Shown: positions 1 through 5,153, counted from the first letter of the stretch. The stretch: DNA of 5,699 nucleotides from an uncultured Prevotellaceae bacterium (GCA_946403615.1 CAMJAO010000152.1:1-5699); one strand, 5' to 3'. Notes: generated by a model from the letters alone, not told the origin. Translations and numbers: made by a program.

Positions 1-501
1 ACGAGAAGTCAACTGAGCAAAATTACCAGCCGAACGAACGAGCAGAGCACCCTGTCCGGGACGGAGTTCGATGTTGTGAACGACCGTACCCACGGGTATG
101 TTGGCAAGAGGAAGAGCATTACCCACCTCAGGAGCGGCATCGGGACCTGAGAGGAGCTGCTGGCCTACCTGCAGTCCGTTAGGAGCAATAATGTAACGTT
201 TTTCACCATCAGCATAGAAAAGCAGAGCGATGCGAGCCGAGCGGTTCGGGTCATACTCAATAGTCTTTACTATGGCTGGAACACCATCTTTCTCACGTTT
301 AAAGTCGATGATACGATACTTTCTCTTGTGGCCGCCGCCCATATAGCGGACAGTCATTTTTCCGGAGTTGTTTCGACCTCCGGTAGAGCGTTTACCGAAA
401 ACGAGAGACTTCTCTGGTACGGATGCAGTAATATCCTCGAACGTACCAATAATTTTGTGTCTTTGTCCCGGAGTTACCGGTTTTAATTTACGTACTGCCA
501 T
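1..501 (-). CDS. rplB: 50S ribosomal protein L2, N-terminal 167 residues (truncated by window edge)
   Basis: L2 is a core 50S protein needed for subunit association and for building the peptidyl-transferase centre. The 501 bases translate without a stop from an ATG at 501-499, giving 167 residues. The frame runs off position 1; bacterial L2 is about 270-280 residues, so roughly 40% is missing. Visible L2 hallmarks are the start MAVRKLKPVTPGQRH, GGRNNSGKMT (about 41-50), the RNA-binding stretch RYMGGGHKRKYRIIDFKR (52-69), EYDPNRSARIAL (82-93) and NIPVGTVVHNIELRPG (134-149). The C-terminal region with the conserved catalytic-centre-proximal His lies outside. The start lies 7 nt after the rplW stop, in an A/T-rich context without Shine-Dalgarno, so it is surely cotranscribed with rplW. 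Identification is by recognised sequence and is very secure; only the 3' part is unseen. Confidence 0.98.
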   Translation of the reverse strand, partial: MAVRKLKPVTPGQRHKIIGTFEDITASVPEKSLVFGKRSTGGRNNSGKMTVRYMGGGHKRKYRIIDFKREKDGVPAIVKTIEYDPNRSARIALLFYADGEKRYIIAPNGLQVGQQLLSGPDAAPEVGNALPLANIPVGTVVHNIELRPGQGALLVRSAGNFAQLTSR

Positions 502-508
502 TTCTTAT

Positions 509-802
509 TTAAATATTGCTGTAAAAATCGATTGTTTCACCCTCTTTCAGGGTAACGATAGCCTTTTTGAAAGCGCTCTTGTGGCCGCAGATGAGACCGG
601 CCTTGGTGTAGCGCTGTGAGCGTTTGCCCATGTAACGCATGGTGCACACATCGGTCACAGTGACATTATAGAGGCTCTCGACTTCTTGCTTAATCTGGAG
701 TTTGTTGGCGTCAGGACGCACGATAAAGCCGAAGCGGTTAGGCATCTTGTCTGTAATCTTGGTCATCTTCTCAGTGACCAGGGGTTTGATGATAATAGCC
801 AT
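509..802 (-). CDS. rplW: 50S ribosomal protein L23
   Basis: L23 binds 23S rRNA at the polypeptide exit and is the docking site for trigger factor and SRP. The 97 residues match the usual bacterial size (95-100). Seen directly: the N-terminal IIIKPLVTEKMT (3-14), the FGFIVRPDANKLQIKQEVESLYNV core (24-46) and the family signature-like KKAIVTLKEGETIDF (79-93). The long loop around 55-72 (RYMGKRSQRYTKAG) is the basic extension that reaches into rRNA near the exit tunnel. The ATG at 802-800 lies 19 nt after the rplD stop and is preceded by an AAGGAG, which is unusual for this phylum. The stop is TAA, 7 nt before rplB. Order rplD-rplW-rplB is the standard S10-operon order. Confidence 0.98.
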   Translation of the reverse strand: MAIIIKPLVTEKMTKITDKMPNRFGFIVRPDANKLQIKQEVESLYNVTVTDVCTMRYMGKRSQRYTKAGLICGHKSAFKKAIVTLKEGETIDFYSNI

Positions 803-813
803 TTTTCTACTTT

Positions 814-819
814 CTCCTT
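814..819 (-). promoter_or_regulatory. Shine-Dalgarno-like AAGGAG upstream of rplW
   Basis: On the minus strand AAGGAG lies 11 nt before the rplW ATG, in the 19-nt rplD-rplW spacer. It is the only good match to the anti-SD among the start regions in this window; rplB, rplC, rpsJ and rpsG have A/T-rich leaders with none, and fusA has only a partial AAGG. Bacteroidota are known to depend little on SD pairing and the spacing is long, so this may be chance. Confidence 0.4.
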
Positions 820-821
820 GA

Positions 822-1451
822 TTATTTTGTTAAGATCGAGTCGATGGCCTTCAACGAATTTTCGGTCACGACCAATACGTCTGCATTCAAAACTTTGTAA
901 GCATTGAGCAGATTTGCGATCATGACTTCAGTACGCTGTAAGTTACGAGCCGACAAATATACGTTTTTCTGAGATTCCGGCAAAAGGAAGAGTTGCTTCT
1001 TACCGTCGACTTTCAGATTTTTAATAATATTTAAGAAATCTTTAGTTTTGGGTGCTTCGAAGTTGAAATCCTCAACAACGATGATAGCATTCTCCTGAGC
1101 CTTGTACGAGAGGGCGCTCTTGCGTGCGAGCACTTTCACTTTCTTGTTGAGTTTGAAGCGATAATCGCGGGGTCTGGGACCGAAGACACGGCCACCACCG
1201 CGCAGCAGGGGTGAGTTGATGTCACCGTGACGTGCACCGCCACCGCCTTTCTGACGGCCGAGTTTGCGGGTTGAGCCTGCATGCTCGCTGCGCTCCTTAG
1301 CCTTGGCAGTGCCTTGGCGCTGGTTGGCGAGATACTGCTTCACGTCGAGATAAAGCACGTGGTCATTAGGTTCAATACCGAAGATCTCTTCGTTTAACGT
1401 AACCTTTCTTCCGGTCTCCTGACCATTGATATTTAAAACGTTAATTTCCAT
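822..1451 (-). CDS. rplD: 50S ribosomal protein L4
   Basis: L4 binds domain I of 23S rRNA, and its long loop lines the exit-tunnel constriction. In E. coli it also represses its own S10 operon. The start chosen is the ATG at 1451-1449, giving 209 residues beginning MEINVLNINGQETG. A longer reading from 1484 would add 11 residues that overlap the end of rplC and do not belong to the family. Visible features are LANQRQGT (41-48), the tunnel loop GSTRKLGRQKGGGGARHGDINSP (59-81), GRVFGPRPRDYRFKLNKKVK (87-106), RKSALSYKA (110-118) and the C-terminal Rossmann-like part with EAPKTKDF (132-139) and KNVYLSARNL. The basic RQKGGGGAR corresponds to the E. coli Lys63 region where macrolide-resistance mutations occur; it looks wild type. 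The start overlaps the rplC stop by one base (TAATG), suggesting translational coupling. Confidence 0.98.
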   Translation of the reverse strand: MEINVLNINGQETGRKVTLNEEIFGIEPNDHVLYLDVKQYLANQRQGTAKAKERSEHAGSTRKLGRQKGGGGARHGDINSPLLRGGGRVFGPRPRDYRFKLNKKVKVLARKSALSYKAQENAIIVVEDFNFEAPKTKDFLNIIKNLKVDGKKQLFLLPESQKNVYLSARNLQRTEVMIANLLNAYKVLNADVLVVTENSLKAIDSILTK

Positions 1452-2065
1452 TATTTCTGAATTAAGACGGTTGAACCATTGCACCCGGCCACTGAACCTT
1501 TCACAAGGAGGAGGTTGTGCTCAGGTATGACTTTTAACACTCGCAGATTCTGGGTTGTCACGCGGTCGCCACCCATGTGGCCGCCCATGCGCATTCCCTT
1601 GAACACCTTAGCAGGGTAGGAGCAGGCACCGATAGAACCCGGTTTGCGGGCGCGGTCGTCCTGTCCGTGTGTGGCTTGTCCCACACCACCGAATCCATGA
1701 CGTTTCATCACGCCCTGGAATCCTTTACCTTTAGAAGTACCCACGACATCTACATAAGTCTCGCCGTCGAAGATATCGACAGTGATGACGTCGCCGAGGT
1801 TGTACTCCTCATCAAATTTGAACTCGGCCAAGTGCTTTTTCGGTGTTGTCCCGGCCTTCTTGTAGATTCCGAGCATGGCTTTGGTGGTGTTTTTCTCCTT
1901 AGCCTCGCCGAAAGCCAACTGAAGGGCCTTGTAACCGTCCTTCTCGACGGTCTTTACCTGTGTGACAACACAAGGACCAGCTTCGATAACAGTGCACGGC
2001 ACGTTTTTGCCGTCGGCACTGAAAACGGATGTCATTCCGATTTTCTTTCCAATTAATCCTGGCAT
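1451..2065 (-). CDS. rplC: 50S ribosomal protein L3
   Basis: L3 starts 50S assembly, and its long finger loop reaches toward the peptidyl-transferase centre. The start chosen is the ATG at 2065-2063, giving 204 residues beginning MPGLIGKKIGMTSVF, the normal L3 N-terminus. The frame stays open upstream to a TTG at 2143, but that would add 26 A/T-rich, non-family residues encoded across a leader hairpin. Visible motifs are VTVIEAGPCVVTQVKT (the family has VIEA..VTQVK), DVVGTSKGKGFQGVMKRHGF (106-125), ATHGQDDRARKPGSIG (131-146) and YPAKVFKGMRMGGHMGG (150-166). At the place of the Gln methylated by PrmB in E. coli L3 (Gln150) there is Ser149, so that modification cannot occur here. It is the first gene after the promoter at 2250-2280, has no Shine-Dalgarno sequence, and its stop overlaps the rplD start. 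Confidence 0.98.
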   Translation of the reverse strand: MPGLIGKKIGMTSVFSADGKNVPCTVIEAGPCVVTQVKTVEKDGYKALQLAFGEAKEKNTTKAMLGIYKKAGTTPKKHLAEFKFDEEYNLGDVITVDIFDGETYVDVVGTSKGKGFQGVMKRHGFGGVGQATHGQDDRARKPGSIGACSYPAKVFKGMRMGGHMGGDRVTTQNLRVLKVIPEHNLLLVKGSVAGCNGSTVLIQK

Positions 2066-2106
2066 TTCAGTTAAAATTAAAAAATAATAAAGTTTGAATA
2101 TATTCT

Positions 2107-2162
2107 GTTTCTTTTTAAGTGCAACCTCGCTGTTTAGCCACAAAAAACACTTAAAAAGAAAC
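2107..2162 (-). repeat. Perfect 15-bp inverted repeat (stem-loop) in the rplC leader
   Basis: GTTTCTTTTTAAGTG at 2107-2121 is exactly complementary to CACTTAAAAAGAAAC at 2148-2162, with a 26-nt loop (2122-2147). In the minus-strand RNA this makes an uninterrupted 15-bp stem ending 41 nt before the rplC start codon. The loop includes a U6 run, TGGCTAAA and a possible 3-bp inner GCU/AGC pairing. It is not a normal intrinsic terminator on either strand: the stem is mostly A-U and no T run follows it (minus side AGAATATATTC, plus side GCTCACTTC). It is probably a leader regulatory element or a stabilising structure; an operator-like site for a dimeric protein is the main alternative. Confidence 0.75.
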
Positions 2163-2224
2163 GCTCACTTCTTCCCAATTGAAGGTTAAGTCGCTCTTTA
2201 TCAATGTATTGTTAGCATTTAGCC

Positions 2225-2239
2225 AGCGCAATACGCACT
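2225..2239 (-). promoter_or_regulatory. Small 5'-proximal hairpin in the rplC leader
   Basis: The minus-strand RNA reads AGUGC-GUAUU-GCGCU, a 5-bp stem (one G-U pair) with a 5-nt loop, starting only about 4 nt after the predicted transcription start. Hairpins this close to the 5' end often protect mRNA. It could also be part of a larger leader fold, because TGGCTAAA begins at its last base. Confidence 0.4.
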
Positions 2240-2249
2240 TTAGCGGATG

Positions 2250-2280
2250 CAAAGGTACACATATTTTATTACCCACGCAA
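2250..2280 (-). promoter_or_regulatory. Bacteroidota-type sigma-70 promoter for rplC operon
   Basis: On the minus strand TTGC (2280-2277) is followed after 19 nt by TACCTTTG (2257-2250). This fits the known Bacteroides/Prevotella consensus, TTTG at -33 and TAnnTTTG at -7 with about 19-20 nt between; the -7 element matches fully and the -33 element is TTGC rather than TTTG. The spacer is A/T-rich. The predicted start of transcription is near 2243, in CCGCTA. The site lies 107 nt downstream of the rpsJ terminator, as expected for a new transcription unit. It is the only such motif I found in the intergenic stretches. Confidence 0.82.
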
Positions 2281-2290
2281 TACCTCAACG

Positions 2291-2312
2291 TCTTAAACTG
2301 AAAGATTTAAGA
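2291..2312. repeat. 7-bp inverted repeat upstream of the rplC promoter
   Basis: TCTTAAA (2291-2297) and TTTAAGA (2306-2312) are perfectly complementary around an 8-nt centre (2298-2305). The repeat lies about 10 bp upstream of the -33 element and its centre is near -58. It could be a regulator site or an A/T-rich upstream element, or simply chance in A/T-rich DNA. Confidence 0.3.
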
Positions 2313-2350
2313 ATATTTAACTATCACCAATGAATAAAGCACCGTTCACC

Positions 2351-2365
2351 TCCGGTATTTCCGGA
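2351..2365. repeat. Short 5-bp hairpin next to the rpsJ terminator
   Basis: TCCGG and CCGGA flank TATTT. On the plus strand it is followed by an A run and on the minus strand it follows a T run, so it does not have terminator polarity in either direction. It lies just past the rpsJ terminator, between terminator and promoter. No function can be assigned. Confidence 0.3.
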
Positions 2366-2386
2366 AAAAAAGAATTAAAGAGCACT

Positions 2387-2418
2387 AAAAAAAGACGCCA
2401 CCTCGAAAGGTGACGTCT
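2387..2418 (-). terminator. Rho-independent terminator after rpsJ
   Basis: In the minus-strand RNA, AGACGUCACCU and AGGUGGCGUCU form an 11-bp stem (one U-G pair) closed by a UUCG loop and followed directly by a run of six further U. The DNA stem arms are 2408-2418 and 2393-2403, the loop is 2404-2407 and the T tail is 2387-2392. The strand is decided by the U tail and by the wobble pair, which would be a C/A mismatch in a plus-strand transcript. It lies 82 nt after the rpsJ stop. The 82-nt stretch between (2419-2500) has a GGGTAGGGTAG run and a weak 5-bp hairpin around 2458-2473 but no gene. It should end the rpsG-fusA-rpsJ transcript before rplC. Confidence 0.92.
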
Positions 2419-2500
2419 CTGTTGTATCTATCCACCTGCTACCCTACCCTGCTGTTCTCTCCAATTAGGGAGAAACGGAGTCGGGTATCGGTTTCTGGTC

Positions 2501-2806
2501 TTATACCTTGATTTCTACCTCTACGCCTGAGGGGAGTTCGAGTTTCATCAGCGCCTCGACGGTGTTGGCCGTTGAACTGTAGATGTCGATGAGGCGTTTG
2601 TAGTCGGACAGCTGGAACTGCTCACGAGCCTTCTTGTTGACGAAGGTCGAACGGTTCACGGTGTAGATACGTTTGTGTGTGGGCAGGGGGATGGGACCGC
2701 TCACGACGGCGCCAGTAGCCTTCACTGCTTTCACGATTTTCTCTGCAGACTTGTCAACCAATTTGTGGTCGTAAGACTTCAGTTTGATTCTGATTTTCTG
2801 ACTCAT
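2501..2806 (-). CDS. rpsJ: 30S ribosomal protein S10 (NusE)
   Basis: S10 is a tertiary-binding protein of the 30S head. As NusE it pairs with NusB in antitermination and links ribosome and RNA polymerase through NusG. The 101 residues are the usual length. Visible are IRIKLKSYDHKLVDKSAEKIVKA (5-27), the family signature VKATGAVVSGPIPLPT (28-43), the loop THKRIYTVNRSTFVNKKAREQFQ (43-65) that in other bacteria is partly buried in 16S rRNA, and LIDIYSSTANTVEALMKLELPSGVEVEIKV (72-101). The ATG at 2806-2804 has an A/T-rich upstream without Shine-Dalgarno. In E. coli rpsJ heads the S10 operon; here it is followed by a terminator and preceded by fusA, so it looks like the last gene of the str unit. 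I find no Bacteroidota promoter consensus in the 182-nt fusA-rpsJ spacer. Confidence 0.98.
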   Translation of the reverse strand: MSQKIRIKLKSYDHKLVDKSAEKIVKAVKATGAVVSGPIPLPTHKRIYTVNRSTFVNKKAREQFQLSDYKRLIDIYSSTANTVEALMKLELPSGVEVEIKV

Positions 2807-2848
2807 GATAATGTTTGAATTGTTTGTTAATATTTATTTGGTGGAGGT

Positions 2849-2884
2849 CGGCTAAAGAGTCATATGCTCAGCCGGAGCCTCCGG
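2849..2884 (-). promoter_or_regulatory. Two overlapping, mutually exclusive stem-loops before rpsJ
   Basis: CGGCT (2849-2853) pairs with AGCCG (2870-2874), extended by GAG/CTC (2857-2859, 2867-2869) around a 7-nt loop. CCGGA (2872-2876) pairs with TCCGG (2880-2884) around GCC. The two share bases 2872-2874 and so cannot both form. They lie 43 nt or more upstream of the rpsJ ATG. Neither is followed by a minus-strand T run, so neither is a terminator. A role in controlling or processing rpsJ mRNA is possible but unproven. Confidence 0.4.
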
Positions 2885-2887
2885 TTT

Positions 2888-2929
2888 GGTTTGCGATTTG
2901 AGATTTGGGGTTTGAGGTTTATGATTAGA
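2888..2929. repeat. Degenerate 7-nt tandem repeat, array A (consensus GRTTTGA on plus)
   Basis: Six consecutive 7-nt units with no indel: GGTTTGC, GATTTGA, GATTTGG, GGTTTGA, GGTTTAT, GATTAGA, plus a partial GGTTT in front (2883-2887). G is constant at position 1 and TT at positions 3-4. The minus-strand consensus is TCAAAYC. It is non-coding, in the fusA-rpsJ spacer, and abuts the hairpin region before rpsJ. Confidence 0.75.
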
Positions 2930-2953
2930 ATGCTCTTGGAGTTTTCCGGGAAG

Positions 2954-2988
2954 GGCACTCAACCCTAAACACTCAGCCTAAAACCTAA
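2954..2988. repeat. Degenerate 7-nt tandem repeat, array B (consensus AACCYTA on plus), inverted relative to array A
   Basis: Five 7-nt units: GGCACTC, AACCCTA, AACACTC, AGCCTAA, AACCTAA, ending at the base next to the fusA stop codon. The complement (TTAGGTT-like, rotating to GGTTTTA) resembles the GGTTTGA consensus of array A, so the two arrays face each other and in RNA could pair as a long imperfect hairpin with a loop of about 25 nt (2930-2953). Confidence 0.65.
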
Positions 2989-5106
2989 TCAAACGAGGTC
3001 AACACGTCCTTTAACCTCTTCGAGCACCTCTTTGGCAAGTGAACTTGACAGCGGTGAGTGGTGGTCGTACTCCATCGAACTGGTAGCACGTCCTGAGGTG
3101 ATGGTACGCAGTGCAGTCACGTAACCGAAGGTCTCTGACAGCGGCACCATGGCCTTCACAATGCGGCCGCCTGAGCGGGCCTCGTCCATGCCTTGCACCT
3201 GACCGCGGCGTTTGTTCAGGTCGCCAATCACGTCGCCCATGCTCTCCTCGGGTGTCACCACCTCAAGTTTCATGATAGGCTCCATGAGCACCGGTCCTGC
3301 TTTCACGCATGCGCTCTTGTAGGCCTGGATGGCAGCGATCTCAAACGACAGCTGGTCAGAGTCGACCGGATGGAACGAACCGTCGACCAGAGTCACCTTG
3401 AGCGAGTCCATGGGATAGCCGGCAAGCACGCCGTTCTTCATGGCACTCTCAAAGCCCTTCTGCACCGAGGGGATAAACTCCTTGGGGATGTTACCACCCT
3501 TGACCTCGTTGACGAACTGCAGTCCGCCCTCTTTGAAGTCGGGATCAACAGGACCCACGTTGACGATGATGTCAGCGAACTTACCACGTCCACCGCTCTG
3601 CTTCTTATATACCTCGCGCAGGTTGGTGACTGTCTTGGTGATGGCCTCTTTGTAGTTGACCTGGGGTTTACCCTGGTTGCACTCCACCTTGAACTCGCGT
3701 TTCAAGCGGTCGATGATGATATCGAGGTGCAACTCTCCCATACCAGAGATGATGGTCTGTCCGCTCTGCTCGTCAGTGCGCACGGTAAATGTCGGGTCTT
3801 CCTCGGCCAGTTTAGCCAGTCCGATACCCAGTTTATCCACGTCGGCCTGCGACTTCGGCTCCACTGCGATACCAATCACGGGATCGGGGAACGACATTGA
3901 CTCGAGCACGATGGGATGGCCCTCGTCGCACAGCGTGTCGCCAGTGTGGATATCTTTGAATCCGACACCTGCGCCGATATCGCCAGCGTCGATGCTTTCC
4001 ATAGGAATCTCCTTGTTGGAGTTCATCTGGAACAGGCGGCTGATACGCTCCTTCTTACCCGAACGGGGATTATAGACATACGAACCGGCCTGCACCTTAC
4101 CCGAATAGACACGGAAGAAGACCAGGCGACCCATGTAGGGATCGGTGGCAATCTTAAACGCCAGGGCTGCAGTAGGCTCGTCTTCAGCGGGCTTGCGTGA
4201 CTCTTCTTCCTCGGTCTCGGGGTTCTCGCCCACGATGGCCTCGGTGTCGAGCGGTGAGGGAAGGAATGCGCAGACATAGTCGAGCAGGGGCTGAACGCCC
4301 TTGTTCTTGTACGATGAACCGCACACCATAGGAGTGATCTGCATGCTCACTGTACCTTTGCGCAGGGCAGCCATGATCTGCTCTTCGGGGATGTCCTCAC
4401 CTTCGAGGAACTTCTCCATGAGGTCGTCGTCGAAATCGGCGGCGCACTCAAGCATCTTGCCGCGCCACTCCTCAGCCTCGTCAACGAGGTTGGCAGGAAT
4501 TTCCTCCACGTCGAAGTCGGCACCCATGCTCTCGTCGTTCCACACGATGGCCTTCATCTTGATGAGGTCAATCACACCCTTGAAGTTCTCCTCAGCACCA
4601 ATAGGAATCTGCACGGGGCAGGGGTTGGCACCGAGAATGTCGCGCATCTGCTGCACTGTCTCGTAGAAGTCGGCACCCGAACGGTCCATCTTGTTGACGT
4701 AACCGATACGGGGCACATTATACTTGTCAGCCTGACGCCAAACAGTCTCTGACTGAGGCTGCACACCGTCGGCTGCGGAATATGTAGCCACGGCGCCGTC
4801 GAGCACGCGGAGTGAGCGCTCCACCTCAGCGGTGAAGTCCACGTGTCCCGGAGTGTCGATCAGGTTGATCTTATATTTATTACTGTTCCATTCCCAGTAA
4901 CAGGTGGTAGCGGCCGATGTGATGGTGATACCACGTTCCTGTTCCTGAGCCATCCAGTCCATGGTGGCTGCGCCGTCGTGCACCTCGCCAATCTTGTGCG
5001 TTTTACCTGTGTAGAACAGAATACGCTCAGACGTGGTGGTCTTTCCGGCGTCGATATGTGCCATGATACCGATGTTTCGTGTCAGGCGTAAATCTTGCTT
5101 TGCCAT
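2989..5106 (-). CDS. fusA: Translation elongation factor G
   Basis: EF-G is the cytosolic GTPase that drives tRNA-mRNA translocation and, with RRF, ribosome recycling. The 705 residues are full length. GTPase motifs are intact: G1 AHIDAGKT (16-23), G2 RGITI (58-62, Thr61), G3 DTPGH (84-88) and G4 NKMD (138-141). Next come the G' insertion, domain II from about 315 (ALAFKIATDPYMGRLVFFRVYSG), domain III with GMGELHLDI, domain IV with CNQGKPQVNYKEAI and the tip loop SFHPVDSDQ (His579), and domain V with DVIGDLNKRRGQVQGM and LRTITSGRA. It resembles the main Bacteroides/Prevotella EF-G, not a divergent paralogue or a TetM-type protection protein. The ATG at 5106-5104 follows rpsG by 47 nt with only a weak AAGG upstream. 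It ends in TGA, whereas the other complete genes here end in TAA. No tuf gene follows, unlike the E. coli str operon. Confidence 0.99.
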   Translation of the reverse strand: MAKQDLRLTRNIGIMAHIDAGKTTTSERILFYTGKTHKIGEVHDGAATMDWMAQEQERGITITSAATTCYWEWNSNKYKINLIDTPGHVDFTAEVERSLRVLDGAVATYSAADGVQPQSETVWRQADKYNVPRIGYVNKMDRSGADFYETVQQMRDILGANPCPVQIPIGAEENFKGVIDLIKMKAIVWNDESMGADFDVEEIPANLVDEAEEWRGKMLECAADFDDDLMEKFLEGEDIPEEQIMAALRKGTVSMQITPMVCGSSYKNKGVQPLLDYVCAFLPSPLDTEAIVGENPETEEEESRKPAEDEPTAALAFKIATDPYMGRLVFFRVYSGKVQAGSYVYNPRSGKKERISRLFQMNSNKEIPMESIDAGDIGAGVGFKDIHTGDTLCDEGHPIVLESMSFPDPVIGIAVEPKSQADVDKLGIGLAKLAEEDPTFTVRTDEQSGQTIISGMGELHLDIIIDRLKREFKVECNQGKPQVNYKEAITKTVTNLREVYKKQSGGRGKFADIIVNVGPVDPDFKEGGLQFVNEVKGGNIPKEFIPSVQKGFESAMKNGVLAGYPMDSLKVTLVDGSFHPVDSDQLSFEIAAIQAYKSACVKAGPVLMEPIMKLEVVTPEESMGDVIGDLNKRRGQVQGMDEARSGGRIVKAMVPLSETFGYVTALRTITSGRATSSMEYDHHSPLSSSLAKEVLEEVKGRVDLV

Positions 5107-5153
5107 TTTCTTTTTACCTTAAATACGATATTACCTGTGTTAACCTGAATTAC

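Larger units (their letters stand above)
2066..2243 (-). promoter_or_regulatory. Predicted 5' leader of the rplC-rplD-rplW-rplB transcript
   Basis: From the start site predicted by the promoter (about 2243), roughly 178 nt precede the rplC ATG. The stretch has no plausible gene. It contains, in transcript order, a 5'-proximal hairpin (2239-2225), a TGGCTAAA octamer (2225-2218), an A/C-rich linker, a perfect 15-bp inverted repeat (2162-2107) whose loop carries a second TGGCTAAA (2140-2133), and a very A/U-rich run (2106-2066) leading into ATG with no Shine-Dalgarno sequence. A long structured leader before r-protein genes is the usual setting for autogenous control (L4 in the E. coli S10 leader). 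That this leader works that way is inference; leader boundaries depend on the unverified start site. Confidence 0.6.

Noticed and set aside
1452..1484. Longer start for rplD at 1484
   Set aside because: It would add 11 residues overlapping the rplC coding end. The L4 family start is MEINVLNI at 1451, matching Bacteroidota orthologues.
1577..2056. 159-residue plus-strand open frame opposite rplC
   Set aside because: It is antisense to a conserved gene, has no promoter or recognisable domain, and is a codon-bias shadow.
2066..2143. In-frame upstream extension of rplC to a TTG at 2143 (26 extra residues)
   Set aside because: The extension is A/T-rich and unlike any L3 N-terminus, it crosses the leader hairpin, and the ATG at 2065 gives the canonical MPGLIGKKIGMTS start.
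2107..2162. The 15-bp stem as an intrinsic terminator or attenuator
   Set aside because: The stem is mostly A-U and no U run follows on either strand. The U6 run is inside the loop, and only a weak 5-bp hairpin (2156-2173) could form before it, too poor for an attenuator.
2387..2418. The rpsJ terminator hairpin as a bidirectional terminator
   Set aside because: On the plus strand it is followed by CTGTTGTATC, not a T run, the stem has a C/A mismatch, and there is no plus-strand gene to terminate.
2961..2988. Telomere-like repeat, because one unit is AACCCTA as in plant telomeres
   Set aside because: The array is degenerate, only four to five units long, internal to a bacterial operon and paired with an inverted partner; the likeness is coincidental.
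2888..2988. CRISPR array
   Set aside because: Units are 7 nt, contiguous and degenerate, with no spacer-repeat alternation and no cas genes.
3193..3900. 235-residue plus-strand open frame inside fusA
   Set aside because: It lies wholly antisense to the conserved EF-G coding sequence, is rich in His/Leu/Val as expected for reverse reading, and shows no recognisable family.
4023..4277. 84-residue minus-strand frame inside fusA
   Set aside because: It is an out-of-frame reading of the EF-G domain G/II region, low in complexity (Arg, Pro, Ser), with nothing supporting translation.
2989..5106. EF-G as a TetM/TetQ-type ribosomal protection protein or divergent EF-G2
   Set aside because: The length (705), intact canonical motifs, location in the str operon and close resemblance to the main Bacteroides EF-G all identify housekeeping fusA.
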